64,000 bases of DNA from Verrucomicrobiota bacterium (GTDB lineage Bacteria > Verrucomicrobiota > Verrucomicrobiia > Opitutales > Opitutaceae): contig JAQGOP010000011.1 in NCBI GenBank assembly GCA_028293545.1, positions 1 to 64,000 of the forward strand, read 5' to 3'. Shown piece after piece: positions 57,902 through 64,000 of this stretch. Made by a program: the position numbers and the translations under genes. The notes below the pieces were generated by a model, which was not told the origin of the DNA, did no database searches, and worked only from the letters and a program-made list of their open reading frames with translations. Position 1 is the first letter of the stretch. Every line of letters starts with the position of its first letter.

Positions 57902-57982
57902 CGCGCGGTCTCTGACCCGCCGGCCGAAAGCTTGCGGCCTCTCTCGTGCTTTTCCCAACGGCGGGTCGGAGACCGCGCCCTA
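57899..57982. repeat. long inverted repeat giving TAG stop codons to two convergent genes
   Basis: Left arm gcgcggtctctgacccgccg (57903-57922) and right arm 57959-57978 pair with 19 of 20 matches and a 36-base loop. The plus-strand TAG before the left arm is the stop codon of the 56501 gene. The CTA after the right arm is the stop codon of the 57980 gene. Confidence 0.85.
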
Positions 57983-58276
57983 CATCGCCAGCTGGAGCGG
58001 CGGTTCCGAGCCTTCCGATTTTGGCGCGGGCAGCGGCCCGAGATGATACAGCGCCACCTGCCACTCGAGGTCCTGGCGCGAAGCGACACTGGTGAGGCCG
58101 GACGCGGCGCCATCGGGCAGGAGGTAGTGCCAGGTGTCGTCGCGCATCACGATCACACCGGTCGCGGCGTCCTGCTCGTCGAGCAGGACGCGCGTGACCA
58201 CCACCGCGCCCGGGAGGGCGGGGTGGGGCTGGCGCTCGGCGCGCGCGAAACGAATGACGCGAATCCCAGAACTCAT
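57980..58276 (-). CDS. small conserved protein, unknown
   Basis: A 98-residue protein (MSSGIRVIRFARAERQPHP) with beta-rich VVVTRVLLDEQDAATGVIVM and ASRQDLEWQVALYHLGPL. It starts within the last codon of the 84-residue gene upstream (ATGA overlap), so both are translated together. Its TAG stop comes from a repeat shared with the convergent neighbour. No family was recognised. Confidence 0.6.
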   Translation of the reverse strand: MSSGIRVIRFARAERQPHPALPGAVVVTRVLLDEQDAATGVIVMRDDTWHYLLPDGAASGLTSVASRQDLEWQVALYHLGPLPAPKSEGSEPPLQLAM

Positions 58277-58527
58277 GCCGCGGCTTCTTTCCTGACGCCG
58301 GCGGCGGCTTTCACGGCCTCCGAGGTGAGGTGCGCGAAAAAGGTATCGCGGCGTTCGCGAGCGATCTTGAGATCCTTCGTGCCCAGCGAACGGCGAATGC
58401 GTTCCTTGGTGAAAGGCGTGGGATGCACCGTGTAGTGCAGGAACCAGGTCCCGTGGTTGTCCCACAGGTGATGATTCGGGTTCTCCGCATCGACGCGGAT
58501 ACCGGGGAGTTTAGTTAGGTTGGACAT
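58273..58527 (-). CDS. small conserved protein, possible arm-DNA-binding-like fold
   Basis: An 84-residue protein with HHLWDNHGTWFLHYTVHPT and TKERIRRSLGTKDLKIARER. This resembles the N-terminal arm-binding region of tyrosine recombinases, which read as short beta sheets followed by SLGTKDLKIAR-like turns; no catalytic domain follows, so it may be a stand-alone relative. It overlaps the 98-residue gene by four bases. A terminator-like hairpin lies about 50 bases upstream, at the end of a possible structured RNA. Confidence 0.55.
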   Translation of the reverse strand: MSNLTKLPGIRVDAENPNHHLWDNHGTWFLHYTVHPTPFTKERIRRSLGTKDLKIARERRDTFFAHLTSEAVKAAAGVRKEAAA

Positions 58528-58573
58528 GATGCGTGAGGATCTGTGGTTGGCAGGTTCGCGCATCAGGGTTTGA

Positions 58574-58607
58574 AAACAAAAAACCGACCTGGGCATCAGG
58601 TCGGTTT
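58574..58607 (-). terminator. intrinsic terminator (minus strand) upstream of the small gene pair
   Basis: An 11-bp perfect stem (aaaccgacctg with caggtcggttt, 58581-58591 and 58597-58607) closes a five-base loop. On the minus strand it is followed by TTTTTTGTTTT, so transcription from the right should stop here, 50 bases before the 84-residue gene. Confidence 0.85.
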
Positions 58608-58770
58608 CGTCTTCGGGAGCGCTTTTGGTTCGGCACCCTTGCGGGTTCCGCACATCCGAGGTTTCCCTCGATCCACCGTGGCCGCTCCCGGCCCGGTTGG
58701 CAGAACCGGCTTGTGGAGGGCCAGTTCGTTCCTGATGCAACGCGGAACATGAAAGTCCCAAGCTATCCGT
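58608..58770 (-). ncRNA. candidate structured non-coding RNA or leader
   Basis: On the minus strand the segment folds plausibly into gttcc/ggaac, a tggcc/ggcca stem enclosing ccggtt-ctgcc-aaccgg, and a gggagcg/cgctccc stem enclosing two hairpins capped by gaaa and gcaa loops, followed by the terminator at 58574. It could be an independent RNA or a 5-prime leader with an attenuator for the 58527 gene. It does not match SRP RNA, 6S RNA, RNase P RNA, tmRNA or any riboswitch motif I can recall. This is a visual fold only. Confidence 0.45.
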
Positions 58771-58902
58771 CCAGCTTTTTTTTCAACACACTGTGTCAGC
58801 ACCTCAAACCGGTTGGCGTAATTGACTTGTTTCCAGCCGCTTGACCGGACCGCGTCGCGCTGGAAAAAATTTCGGGCCAATCGCTCTCGCCTCGAAAAAT
58901 CG

Positions 58903-59997
58903 TCAGCGCTGCTCCGGAAAAAGCCGGCGCAGCCCGCCCTCCGAGGCCCCGGCGATTCCGCGTTCAGTAATCAGGCCGGTCACCAATCGTGCCGGAGTCA
59001 CGTCGAAGGCCGGGTTTGCCGCTGGGCTTCCAAGTGGAGTCAACGCGACCAACCCAACGGTGCCATCGTCGCGCCGTCCTGAAATGTGAGTGACCTCGGA
59101 GGCTGATCTTTCCTCGATCGGAATTTCGCGTCGGCCGTCCCGGATCGTCCAGTCGATGCTGGGCGACGGCACCACGGCGTAAAACGGCACGCCATTATCG
59201 CGCGCCGCGAGTGCTTTCAGGTAAGTCCCGATTTTGTTGCACACATCGCCGGCTGCGGTGGTGCGATCGGTGCCGACAATCACGAGGTCAACCTGGCCAC
59301 GCTGCATCAGGTGGCCGCCGGCGTTGTCGACGACCACCGTGTGAGGCACGCCATGGTTCAACAGTTCCCACGCGGTAAGGCTGGCGCCTTGGTTGCGCGG
59401 ACGGGTTTCGTCGACCCAGACGTGCACGGGAATTCCCGCGTCATGCGCCGCGTAAATCGGCGCAGTCGCGAGGCCCACGTCGACCGCGGCGAGCCAGCCC
59501 GCGTTGCAATGGGTCAGGATATTCACGGGCTCGCCAGGCTTCTTCCTGGACGCGAGTTCGCGGATAATGGGCAAGCCGGCGGCGGCGAGGCGATGATTGA
59601 GGGCGACGTCTTCGTCGCAGATTTCTATCGCTAGCTGGCGGGCGGAGTCGGCCCGGCGTTCTCTTTCGAGCGGCGCGAGGTGCGCCCGGACGCGGTCGAG
59701 CGCCCAGCGGAGGTTTACCGCCGTGGGGCGCGTTGCGAGCAGGGTCACGTGTGCGCGAGCCAAGCCTGCGTCCGACGCATCGGCCCGCAGCGCGAGCCAC
59801 AGGCCCCACGCCGCCGTGGCGCCGATCAAAGGTGCGCCGCGCACGAGCATCGCGCGGATGGCGTGGGCGGCCTCGTCGAGCGATGCGAGGCGGGCCGTCG
59901 CGAATGCATGCGGCAGCTTCGTTTGGTCGATGATTTCCACGCTCGAGCCATCATCGCCCGGCCAGATCGTGCGGTAAGCTCGGCCCGAAACATTCAT
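58903..59997 (-). CDS. mtnA: S-methyl-5-thioribose-1-phosphate isomerase
   Basis: MtnA converts methylthioribose-1-phosphate to the ribulose form in the methionine salvage pathway. The 364-residue protein has RGAPLIGATAAWG, ILTHCNAGWLAAVDVGLA with the catalytic cysteine, VDETRPRNQGA, and VGTDRTTAAGDVCNKIGTY with the catalytic aspartate. The family is homologous to eIF2B subunits, but the spacing of both catalytic residues fits MtnA. It follows sucD by 144 bases, with an inverted repeat between. No other methionine-salvage gene is nearby. Confidence 0.92.
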   Translation of the reverse strand: MNVSGRAYRTIWPGDDGSSVEIIDQTKLPHAFATARLASLDEAAHAIRAMLVRGAPLIGATAAWGLWLALRADASDAGLARAHVTLLATRPTAVNLRWALDRVRAHLAPLERERRADSARQLAIEICDEDVALNHRLAAAGLPIIRELASRKKPGEPVNILTHCNAGWLAAVDVGLATAPIYAAHDAGIPVHVWVDETRPRNQGASLTAWELLNHGVPHTVVVDNAGGHLMQRGQVDLVIVGTDRTTAAGDVCNKIGTYLKALAARDNGVPFYAVVPSPSIDWTIRDGRREIPIEERSASEVTHISGRRDDGTVGLVALTPLGSPAANPAFDVTPARLVTGLITERGIAGASEGGLRRLFPEQR

Positions 59998-60056
59998 CTG
60001 CCGCGCATCGTGGAGAGTACCCGGTGAAGGGCAATTGAAGTCCTCCAGGCAGAATC

Positions 60057-60120
60057 TAACTTGGCGCGGTCTGGGAAAAGTGATGACCCGACGATGGTCG
60101 AATCAAGCGCGGCCAAGTTA
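60057..60120. repeat. inverted repeat between sucD and mtnA
   Basis: taacttggcgcg (60057-60068) pairs with cgcggccaagtta (60108-60120) with one bulge and a 39-base loop. It lies upstream of mtnA on the minus strand and could be a leader structure or a sucD-end hairpin. No T-tract follows, and no SAM or SAH riboswitch core was recognised. Confidence 0.5.
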
Positions 60121-60141
60121 ACCTGCCGCTCAACCGCTTTC

Positions 60142-61065
60142 TCAGGATAGCGTCACGCCCTTGGCCTTGGCGGCGCGCAGGAGGGCATCGGCCATGTCGG
60201 AGGGAGTCGCGGCGACTTCGATGCCGCATTCCTTGAACACGGCGATCTTGGCGGCCGCAGTGTCTTCGGCGCCGCCGACGATTGCACCGGCGTGGCCCAT
60301 GCGGCGACCCGCCGGGGCGGTGGCGCCGGCGATGAAGCCCGCGACGGGCTTCTTGCAGTTTTCCTTGATCCAGCGCGCGGCTTCGACCTCGGCGTTGCCG
60401 CCGATTTCACCGATCAGGATGATGCCATGCGTCTCGGGATCGGCATTGAAAAGTTTGATCACGTCGAGGTGCGAGGTCCCATTGACCGGATCGCCGCCGA
60501 TTCCGACGCAGGTGCTCTGCCCGATATTTTTCGAAGTGAGTTGGAAGACCGCCTCGTAGGTGAGGGTGCCCGAGCGCGAGACCACGCCCACGTGTCCCTT
60601 CTTGTGAATGTAACCGGGAGCGATGCCGATGCGGCAGCCGCCGTTTGAATCCTTGCCCGTCCCAGGAGTGACGATGCCGGGACAGTTGGGTCCGACCAGG
60701 CGCGTCTTGCACCCCAACATTGTGCGCTTCACGCGAACCATGTCGCGAACCGGGATGCCCTCGGTGATGGCCACGGCGAGCTCGAGGCCGGCATCGACGC
60801 ATTCGAGGATGGCATCAGCCGCGAACGGCGGCGGGACAAAAATCACGGAAACGGTCGCCCCCGTTTTCTTCGCGGCTTCGGCCACGGTGTCAAAGATCGG
60901 GATCTTTGCGCCCTTGTGCTCGAAAAACTGACCGCCCTTTCCGGGGGTGACGCCGGCGACGACCTTCGTGCCGTAGTCGAGCGACAGCTGGGCATGCTTC
61001 GCGCCGAAGGCGCCGGTGATGCCTTGGACAAGGATCTTGGTTTCGGGGGTGATGAGGATGGACAT
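60142..61065 (-). CDS. sucD: succinyl-CoA synthetase alpha subunit
   Basis: The alpha subunit carries the phospho-histidine of succinyl-CoA synthetase, which makes ATP or GTP from succinyl-CoA in the TCA cycle. The 307-residue protein starts [20 protein letters not shown] and has [28 protein letters not shown], and the active histidine in [12 protein letters not shown]. The ATG at 61065 is the family start; the open frame upstream runs through a family A repeat. The VOC gene lies between it and sucC. Confidence 0.96.
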   Translation of the reverse strand: MSILITPETKILVQGITGAFGAKHAQLSLDYGTKVVAGVTPGKGGQFFEHKGAKIPIFDTVAEAAKKTGATVSVIFVPPPFAADAILECVDAGLELAVAITEGIPVRDMVRVKRTMLGCKTRLVGPNCPGIVTPGTGKDSNGGCRIGIAPGYIHKKGHVGVVSRSGTLTYEAVFQLTSKNIGQSTCVGIGGDPVNGTSHLDVIKLFNADPETHGIILIGEIGGNAEVEAARWIKENCKKPVAGFIAGATAPAGRRMGHAGAIVGGAEDTAAAKIAVFKECGIEVAATPSDMADALLRAAKAKGVTLS

Positions 61066-61070
61066 GACTA

Positions 61071-61102
61071 AATTGCGGATTTCGGATTGCGGATCGCGGA
61101 TG
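61071..61102. repeat. dispersed repeat, family A, upstream of sucD
   Basis: aattgcggatttcggattgc then ggatcgcggat, in the gap between the VOC gene and sucD. Some of the longer open frames of the region read through it. Confidence 0.78.
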
Positions 61103-61171
61103 GTAATTTCAGCGCCCAGCGCGATTTTGTGAAGTGAGACAGTCGTCGAAGGGGTGCGGCGATTTTCCGGG

Positions 61172-61543
61172 TTATTGACCGGTTTTGCGCTGGTGCAGGC
61201 CGATCTGGTTGCCGTCGGGATCCTTGATGCCGAACATGCGGCAGGGCGGAAATTCCATGATTTCGAACGCGACCGGCACGTTGTGCTGCTTGGCGTCGGC
61301 GATCGCGGAGTCCAAGTCGGCGACTTCCAACGTGAGCCCGTTGACCGGCGTCCCGCCTGGCATCGCATTCGAAATCGCGAGGGCCTGCCCGGCGACGTCG
61401 TACTCGATCCACCACTGGCCCGGTTGAAACTCGACCACCATGCCGGTCTTCAAGCCGAGGAACGCCTCATAGAACTTCCGGGCGCGAGCGACGTCGGTCA
61501 CAGGGTGAAAGACGAACGCGAACTCTTTTACCTGGATGCTCAT
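61172..61543 (-). CDS. VOC-superfamily (glyoxalase/dioxygenase-fold) protein
   Basis: A 123-residue protein of the vicinal oxygen chelate fold: two similar beta-alpha-beta modules, starting with [20 protein letters not shown] and YEAFLGLK, and ending with [16 protein letters not shown]. The position of metal-binding His/Glu residues differs among members, so an enzyme activity cannot be assigned. It lies between sucC and sucD, 19 bases after sucC, which splits the usual sucCD pair. Confidence 0.85.
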   Translation of the reverse strand: MSIQVKEFAFVFHPVTDVARARKFYEAFLGLKTGMVVEFQPGQWWIEYDVAGQALAISNAMPGGTPVNGLTLEVADLDSAIADAKQHNVPVAFEIMEFPPCRMFGIKDPDGNQIGLHQRKTGQ

Positions 61544-61561
61544 GGCGAGGGGCGGGTGGGA

Positions 61562-62746
61562 TTACGCGGCGACGAGCTTGACGATCTTCTGCGCGGCGTC
61601 GGCCATCGTGTCGCCGGACACGAGGGCGAGGCCGGAACTGGCCAAAGTGGCTTTCCCGGCGGCGACGTTGTTGCCTTCGAGGCGAACGACGAGCGGGAGC
61701 TTCAGGCCGACTTCCTTCACGGCCTCGACGATGCCGAGGGCGATGACGTTGCAGTCCATGATGCCGCCGAAAATATTGACGAAGATTCCCTTCACGTTCG
61801 GGTCGCCCAGGATGATCTTGAACGCGGCGACCACTTGGTCCTTCGAAGCGCCGCCTCCGACGTCGAGGAAGTTCGCCGGGCTGCCGCCGAAATGCTTGAT
61901 GATATCCATCGTGCTCATCGCAAGCCCGGCGCCGTTGACGAGGCAGGCGATGTTGCCGTCGAGCGCGATGTAGGAAAGGTTGGCCTTCGAGGCCTCGATT
62001 TCCTTCGGGTCTTCCTCGTTGAGATCGCGCAGCGCGACAATCTCGGGGTGACGGAACAGCGCGTTGTCGTCGAAGGAGACTTTTGCGTCGAGCGCCAGGA
62101 CTTCACCCGTGGGCGTCGTGATCAGCGGGTTGACCTCGACCATCGCAGCATCGGTTTCCCAATACATCGTGTAGAGGTTCCGAATCAGCTTCGCGGCGTT
62201 CTTGGCTTCGGCGCCCGTGAACCCGAGTTTGAACACCAGCTCGCGCACCTGGAAATCAGCGAGGCCGTACGCCGGATCGACAAACACCTTGTGGAGCTTT
62301 TCCGGGGTGTCGTGGGCCACCTTCTCGATTTCGACCCCGCCTTCCGTGGAGGCGACGATCACGGGACGCGACGTCGCGCGGTCGAGAAGGATGGCGAGGT
62401 AGTACTCTTTCTTGATGTCGCTGGCCTGGGTAAAATAGATCGTCTGGACCTTGCGGCCGGCCGGGCCGGTTTGGATCGTCACGAGAGTGTTGCCGAGCAT
62501 TTTGGCGGCTTTCTCCTTCGCCTCGGCCTTGGTCGGGCAGAATTTCACGCCCCCCTTGAATCCATCGGTGAACGTGCCTTTGCCGCGGCCGCCCGCGTGA
62601 ATCTGCGATTTCACCATGACCGGGCCCTCTGGCAGCGTTGCGAGTGCCGCGTCGAATTCCGCGGCTGACTTCGCCGTGGCGCCCTTGGGCACCGGCACGC
62701 CAAATTTTTCGAACAAGGTTTTGGCCTGATACTCGTGGATGTTCAT
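61562..62746 (-). CDS. sucC: succinyl-CoA synthetase beta subunit
   Basis: The beta subunit binds the nucleotide and CoA. The 394-residue protein starts [20 protein letters not shown] and has the ATP-grasp part [21 protein letters not shown]-type [10 protein letters not shown] and the GGGASKDQV and [16 protein letters not shown] segments of the CoA-ligase domain. Length and order are normal for SucC. ATG 62746 is the usual family start. It is followed by the VOC gene and then sucD on the same strand. Confidence 0.97.
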   Translation of the reverse strand: MNIHEYQAKTLFEKFGVPVPKGATAKSAAEFDAALATLPEGPVMVKSQIHAGGRGKGTFTDGFKGGVKFCPTKAEAKEKAAKMLGNTLVTIQTGPAGRKVQTIYFTQASDIKKEYYLAILLDRATSRPVIVASTEGGVEIEKVAHDTPEKLHKVFVDPAYGLADFQVRELVFKLGFTGAEAKNAAKLIRNLYTMYWETDAAMVEVNPLITTPTGEVLALDAKVSFDDNALFRHPEIVALRDLNEEDPKEIEASKANLSYIALDGNIACLVNGAGLAMSTMDIIKHFGGSPANFLDVGGGASKDQVVAAFKIILGDPNVKGIFVNIFGGIMDCNVIALGIVEAVKEVGLKLPLVVRLEGNNVAAGKATLASSGLALVSGDTMADAAQKIVKLVAA

Positions 62747-62866
62747 GGGGAAGATGCGCAGTAAGCCAGAAGGCGGCTTGGGTACGCACGAAAAAACGAC
62801 GCGAGGCGACGCGCGCGACCCGCTTTGCATGCGCGCTAATCCTGCGTGTAAGCAGAACCAGCCGCG

Positions 62867-63274
62867 CTATCTCAAGTGCTGCTCGATTTCTGCCAGGACA
62901 TCCGTCGCGAGTGGCGGGACGGTCCCCTCAGCCGGAAGCAATCCGCGGCAGAGCGCCAGCGCGCGTTCCTTGGCTTCGGCCGTCTTCAGCCGCTGGGCGA
63001 CGTTCGCCAGGAAGTAAGCGCGAGCTTCGGGAGTCACCGCCGCGGCCCGGCCGTTCGCGAGCGCCCGGTCGGCAAACGATTTATACGGGAGCTTCGGGTC
63101 CCAGCTGAATTTATCGACCGTCCTCGAGATCAGCGTGTCCGCCCTGAACGCCGCTTTCCGGTCGGCCGCCATGCAGAAGAAGAGCAGGTCAACGATGGCT
63201 TCGCGCTGGGCCTGGATCAGTCCGTCGCGACCTGCGCCTTCGACGTTGGACAATCGATGAAAGAGGTTGCTCAT
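62867..63274 (-). CDS. small conserved helical protein, unknown (possibly TerB-like)
   Basis: A 135-residue, mostly helical protein (MSNLFHRLSNVEGAG, then REAIVDLLFFCMAADRKAA and FRADTLISRTVDKF). The sequence around MAADRKAAFRAD recalls the acidic DG-containing helix pair of TerB-like proteins, but the match is weak. It lies 120 bases after the start of sucC and is divergent from the 63356 gene, with 81 bases between. Confidence 0.55.
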   Translation of the reverse strand: MSNLFHRLSNVEGAGRDGLIQAQREAIVDLLFFCMAADRKAAFRADTLISRTVDKFSWDPKLPYKSFADRALANGRAAAVTPEARAYFLANVAQRLKTAEAKERALALCRGLLPAEGTVPPLATDVLAEIEQHLR

Positions 63275-63355
63275 GCGAAGTCACCCTACCGGTCCGACCA
63301 CGCGAAATCACTTACAATGTTGCACCGAAATCCCGGCGGCGCACCATCCCGGACC

Positions 63356-63835
63356 ATGCAATCGCACGAGGTTCTGCGGGAGGTCTTCAAGAAAACCAGC
63401 GCCAAGCAGGTGGCGTCGGACCTCAGCCTGTCACTCTCCCTGATCTATAAGTGGACGGAACCGCCCTCCGACGACTCGGGCAGCGGCGCCAACAACCCCC
63501 TCGATCGCGTGGGCCAGCTGATCAAGTCGACGCACGACCCGCGCATCGCGCAATGGGTCGCGGAACAGTCCGGGGGTTTCTTCATTCGCAACCCCGCCGA
63601 CCTCACCCACACCGGCCAGCTCATCCCACTCACGAATGACATCGTGCAGGAATTCGCCGACATGCTGGCGACGATCGCTTCGTCCGCCTCGGATAGTCGC
63701 ATCACGCCGGAAGAGGCCAAAAAGATCCGCGCCCGCTGGGAAGAATTGAAGAGCGTGACCGAGGCCTTCGTGCGCGCGTGCGAGAGCGGAAATTTCGGCG
63801 ACGTCAAAAAAGCGGCCGACGAAGGCAAGAAGTAG
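63356..63835 (+). CDS. conserved protein with N-terminal helix-turn-helix-like region
   Basis: A 159-residue protein. The start (SHEVLREVFKKTSAKQVASD, LSLSLSLIYKWTEPP) has the look of a phage CII-type or Mor-type helix-turn-helix that recognises DNA. The middle has RIAQWVAEQSGGFFIRNPA. The C-terminal 50 residues (ITPEEAKKIRARWEELKSV) are a coiled-coil-like helix. It may be a DNA-binding regulator. It lies next to the divergent 63274 gene, so the two could be regulated together. Confidence 0.55.
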   Translation: MQSHEVLREVFKKTSAKQVASDLSLSLSLIYKWTEPPSDDSGSGANNPLDRVGQLIKSTHDPRIAQWVAEQSGGFFIRNPADLTHTGQLIPLTNDIVQEFADMLATIASSASDSRITPEEAKKIRARWEELKSVTEAFVRACESGNFGDVKKAADEGKK

Positions 63836-63901
63836 CTTTTCGAGCAGGCAACCGCCGGGCCGGCTGTGGACAAAATTGCCGGGGCGCCGGGCGGGCCCGC
63901 C

Positions 63902-64000
63902 TTACCTTTTCGGAAAAGGCGCGAAAGATTCCGCGGTGCCGACGCGCCAGAAAGGACTGCGCGTGATTTCGGCCTTGGCCGTGAGACGCCAGACTTCGAA
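63902..64000 (-). CDS. partial C-terminus of an unidentified protein
   Basis: On the minus strand the frame from 64000 reads FEVWRLTAKAEITRSPFWRV then GTAESFAPFPKR before a TAA at 63902. The even composition and lack of repeats are compatible with a real C-terminus, but with only 32 residues no family can be named. Confidence 0.35.
   Translation of the reverse strand, partial: FEVWRLTAKAEITRSPFWRVGTAESFAPFPKR

Larger units (their letters stand above)
58528..58902. other. 375-base gene-free region holding a possible structured RNA and a terminator
   Basis: No coding sequence is supported here. Read on the minus strand, the segment from about 58770 to 58574 shows several stem-loops with GNRA-like loops and ends in a strong hairpin followed by a T-rich run (see separate entries). 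Confidence 0.6.

Noticed and set aside
58608-58770. SRP RNA, 6S RNA, tmRNA or RNase P RNA
   Set aside because: The conserved cores of these RNAs (SRP GGAAGCAGCC, the 6S central bubble, tmRNA acceptor end, RNase P GAGGAAAGTCC) could not be found.

Overview
The window is a gene-dense stretch (about 60 coding sequences) of a high-GC Gram-negative chromosome. No rRNA, tRNA, CRISPR array, complete insertion sequence or prophage was recognised. Three observations suggest a Verrucomicrobiota genome of the Opitutales/Opitutaceae type: three secreted proteins with PEP-CTERM or VPD-type C-terminal sorting signals, an EIIA-diadenylate cyclase fusion, and many REP-like palindromes at gene ends. This lineage call is inference from content, not a database match.

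Layout. 1-3890 (minus): dnaG, rpoD and the start of tatA. 4003-7196 (plus): a secreted DUF362-like protein, an isolated nuoA, a PTS EIIA/diadenylate cyclase fusion, and rpmG with a strong terminator. 7409-9065 (minus): an Mrp-type ATPase and two small genes. 9170-13345: a TolB-like propeller protein, Mn-type SOD, TadA, IF-1 and a XerC/D recombinase. 13598-24120: two giant secreted repeat proteins of 1585 and 1225 aa, each with six repeat units and a PEP-CTERM signal, flanking an HtrA-like protease, a small protein and a STAS-like protein. 24263-31266: PurT, an S2P-like protease with a zinc ribbon, a permuted methyltransferase, a VPD-CTERM protein, a CPBP protease and a compact Pqi/MCE transport operon. 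31322-39010: purL divergent from purF-purM. 39048-43819: an oxidoreductase, a toxin-antitoxin-like pair, a DEAD-box-family helicase, an HNH nuclease and a small membrane protein. 43877-52115: a GAF histidine kinase, a four-helix-bundle (IVP-type) gene plus a fragment of a second copy, glnD and valS. 52323-56386: an FMN reductase, a truncated gmd fused by stop/start overlap to fcl, tatC and prfB with its programmed frameshift. 56501-64000: a conserved ATP-grasp-like protein, two coupled small genes behind a possible structured RNA with a terminator, mtnA, sucD, a VOC protein, sucC and small conserved genes.

Functional themes are replication and transcription initiation (dnaG, rpoD), translation (infA, prfB, valS, tadA, rpmG), purine synthesis (purT, purL, purF, purM), the TCA cycle (sucC, sucD), Tat export (tatA, tatC), nitrogen sensing (glnD), c-di-AMP signalling and cell-surface construction.

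The most unusual feature is the intergenic material. At least four short repeat families are scattered through the window. Members of two families begin with TAG and supply the stop codon of the adjacent gene at seven places, including both genes of one convergent pair. Another family lies inside valS in frame and around the duplicated IVP-type gene fragment. A possible structured RNA at about 58574-58770 is the best candidate for something undescribed.
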